Of a stretch of 48,932 bases of DNA, positions 22,032-32,401 are shown piece after piece. Within the stretch, counting starts at the first letter, position 1. Each line of letters starts with the position of its first letter. The position numbers were made by a program, and so were the translations under genes. The stretch comes from Mesostigma viride (lineage: Eukaryota; Streptophyta; Mesostigmatophyceae; Mesostigmatales; Mesostigmataceae), in contig RPFO01000080.1 in NCBI GenBank assembly GCA_009746045.1, positions 2,475,815 through 2,524,746 on the forward strand. Reading direction: 5' to 3'. The notes beneath the pieces are model-generated. The model was not told the DNA's origin. It saw nothing but the letters and a program-made list of their open reading frames with translations, and made no database searches.

Positions 22032-23018
22032 TGAGTGAGTGAGTGAGTGAGTGAGTGAGTGAGTGAGTGAGTGGGTGGGTGGGTGGGTGGTGGGTGGGTG
22101 GGTGGGTGGGTGGGTGGGTGGGTGGGTGGGTGGGTGGGTGGGTGGGTGGTGGGTGGGTGGGTGGGTGGGTGGGTGGGTGGGTGGGTGGGTGGGTGGGTGG
22201 GTGGGTGGGTGGGTGGGTGGGTGGGTGGGTGGGTGGGTGGGTGGGTGGGTGGGTGGGTGGGTGGGTGGGTGGGAGGGAGGGAGGGAGGGAGGGTGGGTGG
22301 GTGGGTGGGTGGGTGGGTGGGTGGGTGGGTGGGTGGGTGGGTGGGTGGGTGGGTGGGTGGGTGGGTGGGTGGGTGGGTGGGTGGGTGGGTGGGTGGGTGG
22401 GTGGGTGGGTGGGTGGGTGGGTGGGTGGGTGGGTGGGTGGGTGGGTGGGTGGGTGGGTGGGTGGGTGGGTGGGTGGGTGGGTGGGTGGGTGGGTGGGTGG
22501 GTGGGTGGTGGGTGGGTGGGTGGGTGGGTGGTGGGTGGGTGGGTGGGTGGGTGGGTGGGTGGGTGGGTGGGTGGGTGGGTGGGTGGGTGGGTGGGTGGGT
22601 GGGTGGGTGGGTGGGTGGGTGAGTGAGTGAGGGAGTGAGTCCACGAGTGAGTGAGTCCACGAGTGAGTTCACGAGGGAGGAAGGGAGGGAGGGAGGGAGG
22701 GAGGGAGGGAGGGAGGGAGGGAGGGAGGGAGGGAGGGAGGGAGGGAGGGAGGGAGGGAGGGAGGGAGGGAGGGAGGGAGGGAGGGAGGAGGGAGGGAGGG
22801 AGGGAGGGAGGGAGGGAGGGAGGAGGGAGGGAGGGAGGGAGGGAGGGAGGAGGGAGGGAGGGAGGGAGGGAGGAGGGAGGGAGGGAGGGAGGGAGGGAGG
22901 GAGGGAGGGAGGGAGGGAGGGAGGGAGGGAGGGAGGGAGGGAGGGAGGGAGGGAGGGAGGGAGGGAGGGAGGGAGGGAGGGAGGGAGGGAGGGAGGGAGG
23001 GAGGGAGGGAGGGAGGAG
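21446..23018. repeat. 1.6-kb compound tetranucleotide array GAGT-GCGT-GGGT-GGGA
   Basis: In order on the plus strand: (GAGT)n 21446-21960; alternating GCGT/GAGT then GCGT to about 22031; GAGT to 22071; (GGGT)n 22072-22620 with four 1-base slips and a short GGGA island at 22272-22292; a mixed joint 22621-22680; (GGGA)n to 23018. Each block differs from the next by one base of the unit. GGGT and GGGA tracts can form G-quadruplexes. Long open frames through it (THSL, THPP, SLPP, GGWV repeats) are artefacts. Confidence 0.97.
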
Positions 23019-23182
23019 GAAGGGAGTGGATCGGTCACTCACAGCAGTTTATTCCCACCCCAGCAGGGCCCCTCCCTCACATCCGGCTGCAAAATCTGCT
23101 TGATGTCGCTTCTCTCTAGAATAAGCCGCACAGCCCTGATGCGAGCAAACGGCTCGCCATCATACTGTCGCTCACTGATGCT

Positions 23183-23490
23183 TTATACGCGCTTTCCGTA
23201 AGATGAAAACATGACGGAAAAGAGAGACTCGGGGAAAGGGGATACGGTGAAATACTTGTCTGCTACCGGCCGGGGTTTCAACAGCGAAGAAATTCGCACC
23301 TGAATGTGCACATACCACTCCGTCACGTCGACAACGGTCTTGCATCGCAATCGTTTCACAGACGCGGCAGCAAAAATTGCTGGCGGCATTGACATGCTCG
23401 CCGCAGTTAACGAACGTGCGGAGGTCCGTTTTAGCCCCTGACGCCACGGCGTCTTTGATGCCAAGAACGCCTGCAAAAGACACGATATCG
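23183..23490 (-). CDS. Putative exon in E2, minus strand
   Basis: After an acceptor-like CTTTTGCAG (23471-23479 inverted) two frames are open: one reads GVLGIKDAVASGAKTDL with several Cys (CCRVCETIAMQDRC), the other ends VVDVTEWYVHIQVRISSLL ... FSSYGKRV, stop at 23183. The second looks more protein-like in its last half. No family recognised. Region 23019-23180 and 23500-23950 hold nothing else I can support. Confidence 0.3.
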
Positions 23491-23995
23491 GGCACAAAAG
23501 CACTTAAAAACGGATTACGGGTCTGCGACGCCTGGCCCAGCCTAGAAATTGGATTAAAAATCGCGCCAGCTCGGTTAAAGCAAACTGAGCCGGTAATGAA
23601 AAAAGTGCTTCGGTCAAGGCCTTAAAAACTAAAAAATGCGTCGGTTAGTGTCAAAAACCAGATGTTAGGGCGACTTTCATCGGGAAAATTTTTTGCTGCA
23701 GGTAGGTGGGGTCGAGAGAAAATCGGCGACAAAACAGGCACCCACCTGTGAATGACGCTAAAATGCCGAAGGACTCCGCAGAATTTGTGGCGAAAAAAAA
23801 TAACGGCAAGTAATATATGACCCTAGGAGCATACACTAAAATTTCCAGCCTCGATACTGCCTTTTTATTCGCTAGCCATTCTTAGCTATCCTGACCAGAA
23901 TGGCCGATGAATGGTTGATACTTTCCTCGGGGATTGAAAGGAAATACCTGCTGCACACCTTGTGACATCGGTTGTGACACCCATGTCTCAACATG

Positions 23996-24233
23996 TTTGT
24001 AGTTGGTGTCTCGGTGTCTCAGAAACTCGTGGTCCGCATTGAGTGGGTGTCACGGTGTCACGACATCTGATTGGCCCGGTTCAGATTCGCCCCAAATTAA
24101 AAAAAAAAAAAACGAATTAAAAAAAAATTAAAAAAAAAACGAATCTGAACCGGGCCAATCAGATGTCGTGACACCGTGACACCCACTCAATGCGGACCAC
24201 GAGTTTCTGAGACACCGAGACACCAACTACAAA
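23996..24233. repeat. Perfect inverted repeat, 94-bp arms, A-rich 50-bp loop
   Basis: Arm 23996-24089 is exactly reverse-complementary to 24140-24233; the loop is A-rich (AAATTAAAAAAA). Pairing continues outward to the ACATGT words at 23991-23996 and 24242-24247 if an 11-bp duplication in the right arm (CCAACTACAAA) is looped out. The arms contain GGGTGTCACGGTGTCACG, the 8-bp repeat found near both ends of E2. A transcript would make a near-perfect hairpin RNA. Confidence 0.95.
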
Positions 24234-24498
24234 CCAACTACAAACATGTCGAGACACCGTGACACCGTGCGCTTTCACCCCGAATTCACGAGAGCGGCAG
24301 CGATGGTGATCGCTGCCAAATGAGGTAACATGGGCTAAACAACTCGGGCAGACCGGGCTGGCGTGACATCCCGGTCTGCCATGTTTTATTCCCCCCCCAC
24401 ATGGCGTGGGGATCTACGTTTGCCATCTGCCAACGTAGAAATAGATGGGGAGGGGGGGGGACAAATGATGTTTGCAACATTGCCCAGTTGACATAGCC

Positions 24499-24876
24499 AT
24501 GGCGAGACCCGGCGTTTTCATGGAGCCCAGTGCGGGGGCGCTGGGTTGGCAGGTTTTGGGAATGTTCTTCTTGCTATTACTCCTGGGCGTCGTCGTGTTC
24601 AATATGATGGCGAGGCGCGGGGTCCGGTTATCTGCAGCCGCCGTGTTGGCGAAATGCACCCAGGATTCGTCCTTGGCTGCGGCACTTTGCAGGGACTGGG
24701 ACTGTGGTTGTGGCCGCCATTGTTTGAGAAGCGTGCATTTCGAGGAGCTCAGGACGATGAGGACCGACATGTGGTCTAAGAAGCCTGCGGATCGGAAAGA
24801 GTTTATAAAGAACCAGCTTTTTCAGGCCGGCCAGCGAGAAACTGAAATCCCGGCAAGTGATTTCATGACAAAGTGA
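24499..24876 (+). CDS. Cys-motif ORF in E2, possible transposase N-terminal part
   Basis: 125 aa from the Met at 24499 (MARPGVFMEPSAG); an in-frame ATG lies 27 bp upstream. A 20-residue hydrophobic stretch (VLGMFFLLLLLGVVVFNMMA) is followed by CTQDSS and a CGCGRHC cluster and then LRTMRTDMWSKKPADRKEF. A CxCxxxC cluster followed by an Arg-rich helix of this kind is often seen at the N-terminus of DDE-transposase ORFs in algae and fungi; that link is from memory of the pattern, not a search. The hydrophobic segment argues for a membrane protein instead. It may continue into further exons. Confidence 0.35.
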   Translation: MARPGVFMEPSAGALGWQVLGMFFLLLLLGVVVFNMMARRGVRLSAAAVLAKCTQDSSLAAALCRDWDCGCGRHCLRSVHFEELRTMRTDMWSKKPADRKEFIKNQLFQAGQRETEIPASDFMTK

Positions 24877-25157
24877 TTTTGATGGTTGCTTGCATGCATA
24901 TTAAGTGAGACAACTATTCCTGGACGCATGGCGTGCCAACATATATAAGTTGTTACCAGATATTAATCACATGCCCTATTGAAGCGACGTTGGACCGCAT
25001 AAACGAGGAATGGCTGAACTTGTCATGACCCGGCAAGGTACCTACACGCACAACAAGAATACATCAACATGAGACGATATATGGTGAGATGACCGAGATG
25101 TATGGAGAAATGAATGTCTCTACTAGGATTATTATGAAGGTGTATACGTGGTATTTG

Positions 25158-25359
25158 CGGTGTCACGGTGTCACGGTGTCACGGTGTCACGGTGTCACGG
25201 TGTCACGGTGTCACGGTGTCAGAAGCATAGGTAAAACTTGCAATGACCCATTGAATACATCATCCCCATTAATAATCACTGCATACCTGCAAAGATGTGT
25301 GTTTATATGCATTTTGAGGTGTCACGGTGTCACGGTGTCACGATGTCACGGTGTCACGG
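25158..25359. repeat. E2 right subterminal (GGTGTCAC)n repeats
   Basis: Two runs, 25158-25220 and 25318-25359, of the 8-mer GGTGTCAC, the inverse of the left-end repeat. They are separated by about 97 bp of unique sequence. Confidence 0.95.
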
Positions 25360-26100
25360 GTCCTATGAACTTCCCCTTCCTCAGAGACTTAAGTGGAAAC
25401 TTTAAATTCAATAAAATACAACTTTTCAAAATGAACTACAAATTGCGTGTTCTAGTACAAATCCAGACGAGCTTAGGGTGTCTCTGTTGCCCAAAGGCAA
25501 GCGAATTATATGAGCATCTGCATTGTAAGTAAATGTGAATAAACACTTGCGTGCATACACGAGAGCATGACACTTATAATAAGTACAGTACCAATGTTAC
25601 AACCACCTGCTCATGCTTGATCGGATTGGACTGTCTGGGCCTGGAGGGGATGGCGGTGGGGTTGGAGATTAGTGTCAAAACTGAGGCGATGGTGATTGGG
25701 GCCTCCAGTCGCCCACGGCTGCCGCGCCTGCTCGACGGGACGGAGGTCCCGTTCCGTGACCGCTTCAAACTGTTGGGGAGCATGCTCCCTGACACATACG
25801 ACGATGTGGACATCCGCATCCGCCTGGCCTGGTCCAGGCTCCGCTCGCTCAACACCTACTGGCGCTCGAAGGGCCTGGGCTAGCACCGCAAGCGCATGCT
25901 CTTCAAGGTCCTCGTCCTCACGGTGCTCACGTATGGCGCCGAGGCGTGGACACTCACACCCACACTGGCAGCTAGACGGCACAGTTTACAGGATGCTCCG
26001 ACAGGTCCTGAATGTACGGTTTTCCGCGCGTAGGTCCTTAGAGTCTTTGTATCAGGGTATGCCTCGTATTTCGGACGAGATTAGGCAGCGTAGGATAGCA

Positions 26101-26643
26101 AGGAGACAACCAGCGCAGGCCAGAAATCGGGAGAATCCGGACCATGGTAGCTCGAGCCTGCCGTTATCTTGTCTGCGTTTTCGAGTCGTTCAGGATGATG
26201 AATATTCTGATCAGGCACTCCGCAAAGGTGAAAACCATTTGCGTTCGACAGTGCCGGGCCGCGGAAAACGCGGAAAAACGCGATCTGCAAATGAATCCGA
26301 CCGGAATCGAACTGGGGACCTCTCGCACCAATTTTGCTGACTATAGGACGGACGTCTCCGGTTACCATGGCATCGCCAACTTACACCTACAGACATCCGC
26401 AAAAGTTCTCCTGTCCGGGGAGTGATGCAAGCCTTTCGGATTTGGTACGGATTTGGTACGGATATGGATGAATATGAATGGAGATGGAAATGTGTAGCCT
26501 TGTGCATTGAAATTATGGCTGGCTTACGTGTAGAGCGACTAGATGACCTAGACGGTGGGGCCGGAAACAGCTTGCTCAATCAGGGCGTGTGTTTCGAGCC
26601 TAACTGGCCGGGAGTGTCTAGTGGTGAGCACCATGGCTGCGTA
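26101..26643 (-). mobile_element. Retroposon R1 inserted in a LINE
   Basis: Flanked by the 10-bp TSD TAGGATAGCA (26091-26100, 26644-26653), which splits the LINE reading RRIA-FVGHLAR. Without the SINE it carries, R1 is about 273 bp. One end is fixed in all copies (CAAGGAGACAACCAGCGCAG on the plus strand); copies lose sequence from the other side, so that fixed end is the 3' end on the minus strand. A second near full-length copy is at 44246-44525. GTCTAGTGGTGAGCAC near the other end resembles a tRNA A-box region. No coding capacity. Confidence 0.85.
26206..26466 (-). mobile_element. tRNA-like SINE (copy 1) inserted in R1
   Basis: Flanked by GATGAATAT (26197-26205 and 26467-26475). The R1 copy at 44246-44525 lacks it, giving the empty site. 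On the minus strand it contains GGTCCCCAGTTCGATTCCGG, a good tRNA T-arm/B-box, preceded by a weak A-box region (CCTATAGTCAGCAAAATTGG), then a tail CGCGTTTTCCGCG ... TTTCACCTTTGCGGAGTG and end CTGATCAGA. Copy 2, at 38551-38746, is shorter at the 5' side but ends at the same base. Confidence 0.85.
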
Positions 26644-27243
26644 TAGGATAGCATTTGTAGGACACCTTGCTCGCACCAGCCAGGTCGACACCGCCCTTGG
26701 TCTGGCCGGCAGCGGCTTGGCCAACCAGGGCGACATATTTTGACCTGGCCTGGCCCCAAGGACATTCCCAGGAAGCTAGTGCTAAACCTGCCATGAACTA
26801 CACCCAGATGTTGCTCAGTGGCCGACCTAGTGGTCCCAGCTCAGTTTGAACAGCACATTCACTCCCTCTGTCTTCTTTGGACTGCCATGCAGAACAAGAA
26901 GCGGTGGCAGAAGATTGTCCAGGCTCACACGCCAGCCCCTGTGGGCAAGCCACACACCCCCAAGAGGAAGGGGCGTTTTGCTGAGTAGAGTAGTTAGGAT
27001 TTTATAGACTAGATAGCTTAGAGTTATGTTAGTTCGATTACGCGGCTTCCTCCACCTCCACCCACCCATCAAGGAATATGTGCTACATGATCTCCCAACG
27101 GAGGCATGTTACAATTTAATTTAATTTAATTTAATGCTTGATCTGCGTTGTGAGGACCGTAAGCATAGATCTGCGCAAATGCAGTAGCAAGCGCTGCGTT
27201 GTTGCATTCAGGTTCTGCATGGGTCTGAGTGTAATTCATTTTG

Positions 27244-27360
27244 AATCACGTGCTCCCGTTGGGGAATCACGGAGCACTGGTCAGAGTGCTTTTAATCCCT
27301 GAGTGTGCACAGGGGGAAGGGGGCAGGGAACCCCCCCCTCCCTCATGCCACAGGGTACAC
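27244..27360 (-). mobile_element. LINE family-2 3'-tail fragment
   Basis: Contains GTGCTCCCGTTGGGGAATCA, AGTGCTTTTAATCCCTG and TGTGCACAGG as in 31915-31990 and 39000-39075, in minus orientation. It is heavily 5'-truncated. 27361-27488 shows only the likely 5' UTR of the LINE that follows. Confidence 0.8.
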
Positions 27361-27488
27361 AATCCAAGCCGTCGAAAACGATCCAGCATCCCAAGTGGAT
27401 GCAATATTTAAAAAAAAAACTAAACTATTGTAACATATATAAAAAACGCGCAGCGCAGGCAGGGATCGTATTTTCCGGAAAGTAGCCA

Positions 27489-28849
27489 TGGCGGAATCAC
27501 CTTCAGCCGCTTCCCACTCCCCCGCCGATGGGGGGGATTCAGCGCCTCACACCATCACGCAACTAGTCGACGCGGTGGACACCATTAATTGCGACCCAGC
27601 CATCGTCTGCTGATGCCGCCATTAACGTTTCGTCTAAGCGGCATTGCACCGGCCCCACCGACGAGATGGACAGCCAGATCCCTCCGCCTGCGGCTCCTTT
27701 TTCCAGCGAGGATTCCCGTGAGAACGACCCCCTTGACGACGACAACGACGACGCCATCGCTGACGCTGAGTTTGACCCAGCGGACTTCATGCCTGACCAG
27801 GTTGTCGACGAGCAGCGGTTCTTTTCGCTTACCGCCGAGCAGGCAAAGGCTACCCTGCGCCACCTGCACGACACCGGCAAGGAGATATATTTTCCTTACG
27901 CGTCTGGCGGGACCATTCCAGTGAACGAGCTCGACGAATTGGACGAGCCACAGCTTCGACTTTCTGTTTTCTTGAGTCACGCGCAGGCCCCTTGCCTCCG
28001 GGCACTCTTTGCCGCTTTCGAGGACGCCGAGCACGGCACCGCCAACACCCCCGATGCTTCCCCGGAAGCAGCAGACCTGCACAAGCTCAATAAGAAAGTC
28101 GCAGACATGGCTGCCCAACTCGGCGCCTTCAGTTGTCCACCGCTATCCGTCAAGACACTGCTGAGCTCCACTCCAGCATTGCCGAGGTCAAGGCCGCCCT
28201 GACCCGCCCGCCCCAACCAGCCGCCCCCGCACCGGCCACCAGCTACGCTAACATGGTCAAACAGACGGACATTGCCAACCTGATGGAGGATGCCGCACGC
28301 AGGGCGGCTGCAGCCCACAAGACTGCTATCGAGGAGGACCTGCGCTCACGCAGTATAGTGGTCCGGTATTTTCAGGTCGCGCAGCAGCCTGAAACGGACC
28401 TGATGCTAGCGCAACGCCTGTACCACAGCCTCATCGTGGGCCGGCTGCAACTGGGCAACGAACGCATCCACATTGAGTCGGCAGCCTGGATGGCGGGCCA
28501 GCCTGGCCCCATCCAGGTGACCTTTGCGAATGTCGCCAGCAAGGTGAAGGTACTCCAGGCCCGCAAGCTCCTAGGCGGGAGAAACGCGCCGAGCCTCGAC
28601 GACCTCCTCTCACCGGCCCAGCTAGTCATCAAGAATGGTCTGCTGGGCAGCGACGTGGCGATCAAGGCCAGGCACGAAGGCCAGAAGGTCTACGTCCGCC
28701 TCGTCCACGACACCCCCGTGCTATTCATCAACGGCCAGCGCACGGAGGCGCAGGCTCCTAACAAGCGGCACAAGTCGGGCCGTACCAGGCCCGCCCCAGC
28801 TGCGTCATCATCGTCTACGCACGTCCCGGGTATGGATGCCGCCCGGTAA
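27489..28849 (+). pseudogene. LINE ORF1 (L1-type RNA-binding protein), frameshifted
   Basis: Starts MAESPSAASHSPADGG at 27489 (GCCATGG context). It shifts frame near 27580 and again near 28128, and ends at 28849, giving about 450 residues in all. Order: Ser/Pro-rich head, acidic stretch (EDSRENDPLDDDNDD, 27710-27760), a conserved block (QVVDEQRFFSLTAEQAKATL), a helical part (LHKLNKKVADMAAQL), SYANMVKQ (compare WADMLKQ of the ORF1 at 16198-17617), an RRM-like domain (RSIVVRYFQVAQQPETD ... MAGQPGPIQVTF), and a basic tail. As an ORF1p it would bind LINE RNA. The ORF1 and ORF2 layout suggests an L1-like lineage. Confidence 0.8.
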
Positions 28850-29144
28850 GGGCACACCCTCGCGGCCTCGCGGTACAATAGGCTTTGGGCACAGCCTTTA
28901 TAAACAAGCCCCTTTCCATATCCTCATGTCGCACCGTGCGAGCATGATCAGGATGCAAGGTCGCCAGGCACGCCACGGTCAACCTTCCCGCCAATTTGAC
29001 CAGCCTCACACGCCTCCTAGCCCGCCTTGAGCGGGATGAGGCCCAGTCGACACGCCGGCGACCCCAGCCAGGACGGAGACGACGCATATCCGTCCTGAAA
29101 GAAAGCCTCCATGCGTTGACAAGCATTAACCCCAATCGCCACCC

Positions 29145-29225
29145 TCCCCCTCCCCCCCCACCCCCACCCCCACCCCCACCTCCAGCACTACCCTTCTCCA
29201 CCCCCACCCCCACCCCCACCCCCCC
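29145..29225. repeat. C-rich (CCCCCA)n tract between LINE ORFs
   Basis: CCCCCACCCCCACC runs interrupted by a short CTACCCTTCTCC segment. It lies between the ORF1 stop and the endonuclease. Confidence 0.9.
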
Positions 29226-29241
29226 GCTAATAGGGCAACGG

Positions 29242-31887
29242 CCCATTCAGTTGGTATTGCAAGTTTTAACGTGCGCACCCTCCCTGCAGATCCTTCTGAC
29301 GAGCGGCGGCACCCCAGCACGCCAACGCGTCGACGAGCTGATCGCCCTGTGCGCCGACAACAAGATCGCTGTTCTTGGAGTCCAGGAGCACCGACGCACC
29401 GTTGACCCTCAGCACGCGGTCAACGGTCTGCTGGTCAACGACCTGCGGGCATGCAGGCTGGCGGTTCCACTATGGTGGCGGCGACGCGCCGGGCCAAGGT
29501 GGTGTGGGCCTCTTGTGCTCGCCGGCAGCATCAGAGCAGCTCCAGTCCATCGTGCTGCGGTCCCCGCGTGTGCTAGTGGCCACTTTTTCAGCCACTCAGT
29601 GGACTCTCAGTGTGGCCACTCAGTGGACGGAGGGCCATTCACACCACACGCTAACCGTTATCGTGGGATATGCACCACATGCGGGTCGAGCTCAGGCGGA
29701 ACGTGAGGCCTTCTTCGACGCCCTCAAGGCAGAGGAGGCCAACATCCCAGCTCGGCACTTCCTGGTTATGCTGCTCGACGCCAACGCCACGCTGCCAGTT
29801 GGCACTGGGGGCGCTCAGTATTCCCCAACCAACACGACAGCCAACGGTAACACGCCTTTATTTGCGAATCTGCTGGCAGAATCTGCGCTGGTTGCATGCA
29901 AATTATGCTTCTTTCGCACGCCCCGCTGAGCAGCTGGCCACCTTTTTTGGGCCGTCGGATCGGGTGGTGTGCCTTGACTATGTCTGTGTACGCCGGGCTC
30001 AGCGCCCCTCAGTTGTCGATGCTCGCGTCCTGCAAGATTCTGTCAGCACGGTGGAATCTGATCATCGTCTCGTGCTCGCTCGCATCAGATTGCGGTTTCC
30101 TGGGGTGAACCCGTCGCGACAGCTGGCACCTCAGCCAGATCTGAAGGTGCTCCGGATTGTGCTGAAGGATGCCGACAAGATGTCAGCAGAAGAACAGGCC
30201 GCTATGTCGCACAGGGATGATTTCCTGGCCGTCTTCGACGCCCGGGGCAGCCGACAGCAGTTACACGCCATTCCGCCGCCGGGGGATATTTCAGTGATCC
30301 TCCGTGGTGTCGCAGCCAAGTATCGCCTGGCGGCCCGCACCCTTCCCACCTTGCCTCCGCGCCGGCAGCTTGCTGTCCACCGTCACGCACCGACAGTGGT
30401 CGCCGCCAGGCAGATGCTCCGCCGCAACAGAGATCCGATCGCCAAAGCTGGGCTGCAAGCAGCTCTGAGGGCCGCCTACGAGCAGGCTGAGAAGGCAGAC
30501 GCTCAGCAGATGGTCAAGGACCTGCGCAGCTGCCAGCAGAAGCACGACGGCAAGGGGGCCTGGTTCTGGTACAAGCGCCTCGGGCACCCGGACGGCCTCG
30601 GCCGGCCCCACCGCCACGACGTCCCCGGCGCCCCAGCCAAGCGGCTTCGTACCTGGGCCACGGCCACGGCCGAGGTCGTGGGGACAGCTGCGCCGCCCCC
30701 ACCCCTGCTCCCAGCCGCCGCCGCCCGCCCGGCCGCCCTGGCCGGCCCCGCTGGGCCCCCTGCCCCGCCTAGGTCAGCGGCGGACTACCTAGTCCCCCCG
30801 CTGGTCGGCCCACTTGGCGACCCGTCTGACATGCCTCCTTTCACCTCTAGCTCGCGAGGTCACGGAGGCGGTCCAGCGCCTGCGTTATGACGCAGCCACC
30901 GGCTCTGACGAGATTCCGGCCGCAGTTGTAAAACTTGCAGCCGAATTCGAGGACACAGGTGTTAATATGCTGCTCTTCCGGGACATCTGCAACCGCCTTC
31001 TGCTGTCGTCGCAACCACCTCCAGCGGCCTGGCAACACAGTTTTCGCACGATGCTGTACAAGAACAAGGGGTCGCCTGCTGACCCCGGCAACTACAGAGG
31101 GGTGTGCATTCAAAGTGCCCCCCTCAAGCTTCTTATGCGGCTCATCCTGAACCGCCTGCGCACGGCCCTGGACGGTCACCTCAGCGAGACTCAGCACGGC
31201 TTCCGTTCAGGTCGCAACACAGTACAGGCGCTCTTCGCTACTCGCCGACTGGTGGAGGAACTGCAACGCCTTCAGCCTGGTGAGTCCCCTTTGCACCTTG
31301 TGCTGGTGGACTTCATCAAAGCCTTCGATTCGGTTTTCTGGCCTGCGCTTTGGGACATCCTCGAGTTGTTCCGGATCCCCCGCCCCCTGATTGCTGTCAT
31401 CCGCAACCTGTATGACGGATCCACCACTTCGGTGCGCACTTCTTACGGGACCACGCCCCCATGCCCTTTACAGAAGGGTGTGTGGCAGGGCTGCGTGCTG
31501 TCGCCCTACCTGTTCATTATTGTTGTCGAATACGTAATGATTCAGGCGCGCAAGCGATTTACCCGCATCGTGGGCAGGGAACCAGGAGTGCAGGTTGCTA
31601 ACAAATTCTGGCATGGCGGTGCGGACACGGAGGGCATGCCCTATATCACCAGCACCATTAAGCAACGCCGCCTGCAGCTAGTAGGGCACCTAGCTCGCAC
31701 CAACCAGGTAGACCGACCTCACGTGGCCCCCGGCCCCGCAGGACTGCGACCAGCCCAGCCTGGCCGGCACCTCCTGACGTGGGCTGGGCCCAGTGATGTT
31801 AGACGCCGCAAGGCCCGCACCTTCAAAGAACAGCTAGTAGAGGACATGGGGGGCCTAGGCCTCTCCGTGATAATTGGAAGAAGATGA
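29242..31887 (+). pseudogene. LINE ORF2: AP endonuclease and reverse transcriptase, inactivated
   Basis: Endonuclease: ASFNVRTLPAD (29255-29287), AVLGVQEHRRT (29368-29400), FHYGGGDAPGQGGVGLLC (29464-29517), LTVIVGYAPHAG (29651-29686), HFLVMLLDANA (29757-29789) and the catalytic SDHRLVL (30059-30079). Reverse transcriptase from about 30860: DPGNYRGVCIQS, GFRSGRNTVQA, VLVDFIKAFDSVFW (motif A), KGVWQGCVLSP (motif B). After GGADT at 31625 the sequence jumps to GMPYITSTIKQRRLQLVGHL, so the YADD box and about 0.9 kb are deleted. Frameshifts lie near 29290, 29450, 29920 and 30860. The part 30640-30830 is very Pro/Ala-rich. ORF2 would nick DNA and prime reverse transcription; this copy cannot. Its last codons continue at 32402-32540 beyond an insertion. 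Confidence 0.9.
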
Positions 31888-31894
31888 TGGACAA

Positions 31895-32401
31895 TTAATT
31901 AATTAATTAATTAAACTCGTGCTCCCGTTGGGGAGTCACGGAGCACCGAAGTGCTTTTAATCCCTGTGTGTGCACTACAGGAGAAAGGGCAGAGACCCCC
32001 AGTCTCCTTCATGCCAAAGGCATGCCACAGCTGCAATCGGGCGCGGCTAGCTAAAAGGACAGGCTAACGATCCGGCAAACTGTGGGTGCAATAAGACCCA
32101 TGTGAGCATATCATAGCAAGGAGCGTGGGCAGGTAATCTGAACATAGCCAGGGCGTGGCATGGCTGTACTAGGACTAGGCTAAGGCTATGGCTGGTTGTG
32201 TACCGTGCGTTGGCGGCACGTGACTAGGTGTGTTGGCACAGCTAGGCAACATTCTAGGCATGGCTGCCTTAGCGGCAGTGACGCCAATGGTTACAAGCTA
32301 GGGCTATTGCTATTCTAGCCCGCTGGGGGCGTCCACATCTTGTGGTTGATCATCAGGTCCCCGCCCCTCCAGTACACCTTGGGCTTCTGGGGGTCCTGCT
32401 T
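31895..32401 (-). mobile_element. H2: second ORF1-type LINE derivative, with TSD
   Basis: Flanked by the 11-bp TSD ATGATGGACAA (31884-31894, 32402-32412) inside the LINE ORF2 end. On the minus strand it starts in the last codons of an ORF1 (QKPKVYWRGGDLMINHKMW, compare VYWKGAAIYVGHKPW in H1), stops near 32319, and goes straight into a 3' UTR, the stem-loop CTCCCCAACGGGAG and an (AATT)n tail. No ORF2 lies between. It differs from H1 in its UTR, so it is a second lineage or a deep branch. Confidence 0.82.

Larger units (their letters stand above)
17787..25478. mobile_element. E2: 7.7-kb DNA transposon with 32-bp perfect TIRs
   Basis: The 32 bp at 17787-17818 (CCCTAAGCTCGTCTGGATTT...AACAC) are repeated exactly, inverted, at 25447-25478. 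TGT lies just outside both ends (17784-17786, 25479-25481), a likely 3-bp TSD. About 86-88 bp inside each end the same (GTGACACC)n repeat begins, in mirror orientation (17904 and 25359). TIR plus subterminal repeats is the architecture of cut-and-paste elements such as CACTA. Inside are coding remnants (19.1-20.1, 21.3, 23.2-23.5, 24.5 kb), satellites, a hairpin and a 1.6-kb SSR. I find no DDE transposase domain, so the superfamily is open. Confidence 0.72.
25623..27133 (+). mobile_element. 5'-truncated LINE with R1 and SINE nested inside
   Basis: Flanked by the perfect 10-bp TSD ATGCTTGATC (25613-25622, 27134-27143). It encodes the post-RT part of ORF2: GLEISVKTEAMV, RFKLLGSMLPDTYDDVDIR, FKVLVLTVLTYGAEAWTLT, PRISDEIRQRRIA, then after the R1 insertion FVGHLARTSQVDT, and the ORF2 end (26880-26988, stop TAG). 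An in-frame TAG at about 25881 and later frameshifts make it a pseudogene. The 3' UTR has CTCCCAACGGAG at 27092-27103 and an (AATTT)n tail. Confidence 0.9.

Noticed and set aside
21265-23042. Very long open frames (THSL, THPP, SLPP, GGWV repeats, up to 569 codons)
   Set aside because: They are translations of tetranucleotide arrays, open in several frames on both strands. Only the unique end (21265-21442) is kept as a possible exon.
28996-29246. Poly-Pro frames and Gly-rich inverse frames
   Set aside because: Products of the (CCCCCA)n tract between LINE ORF1 and ORF2.
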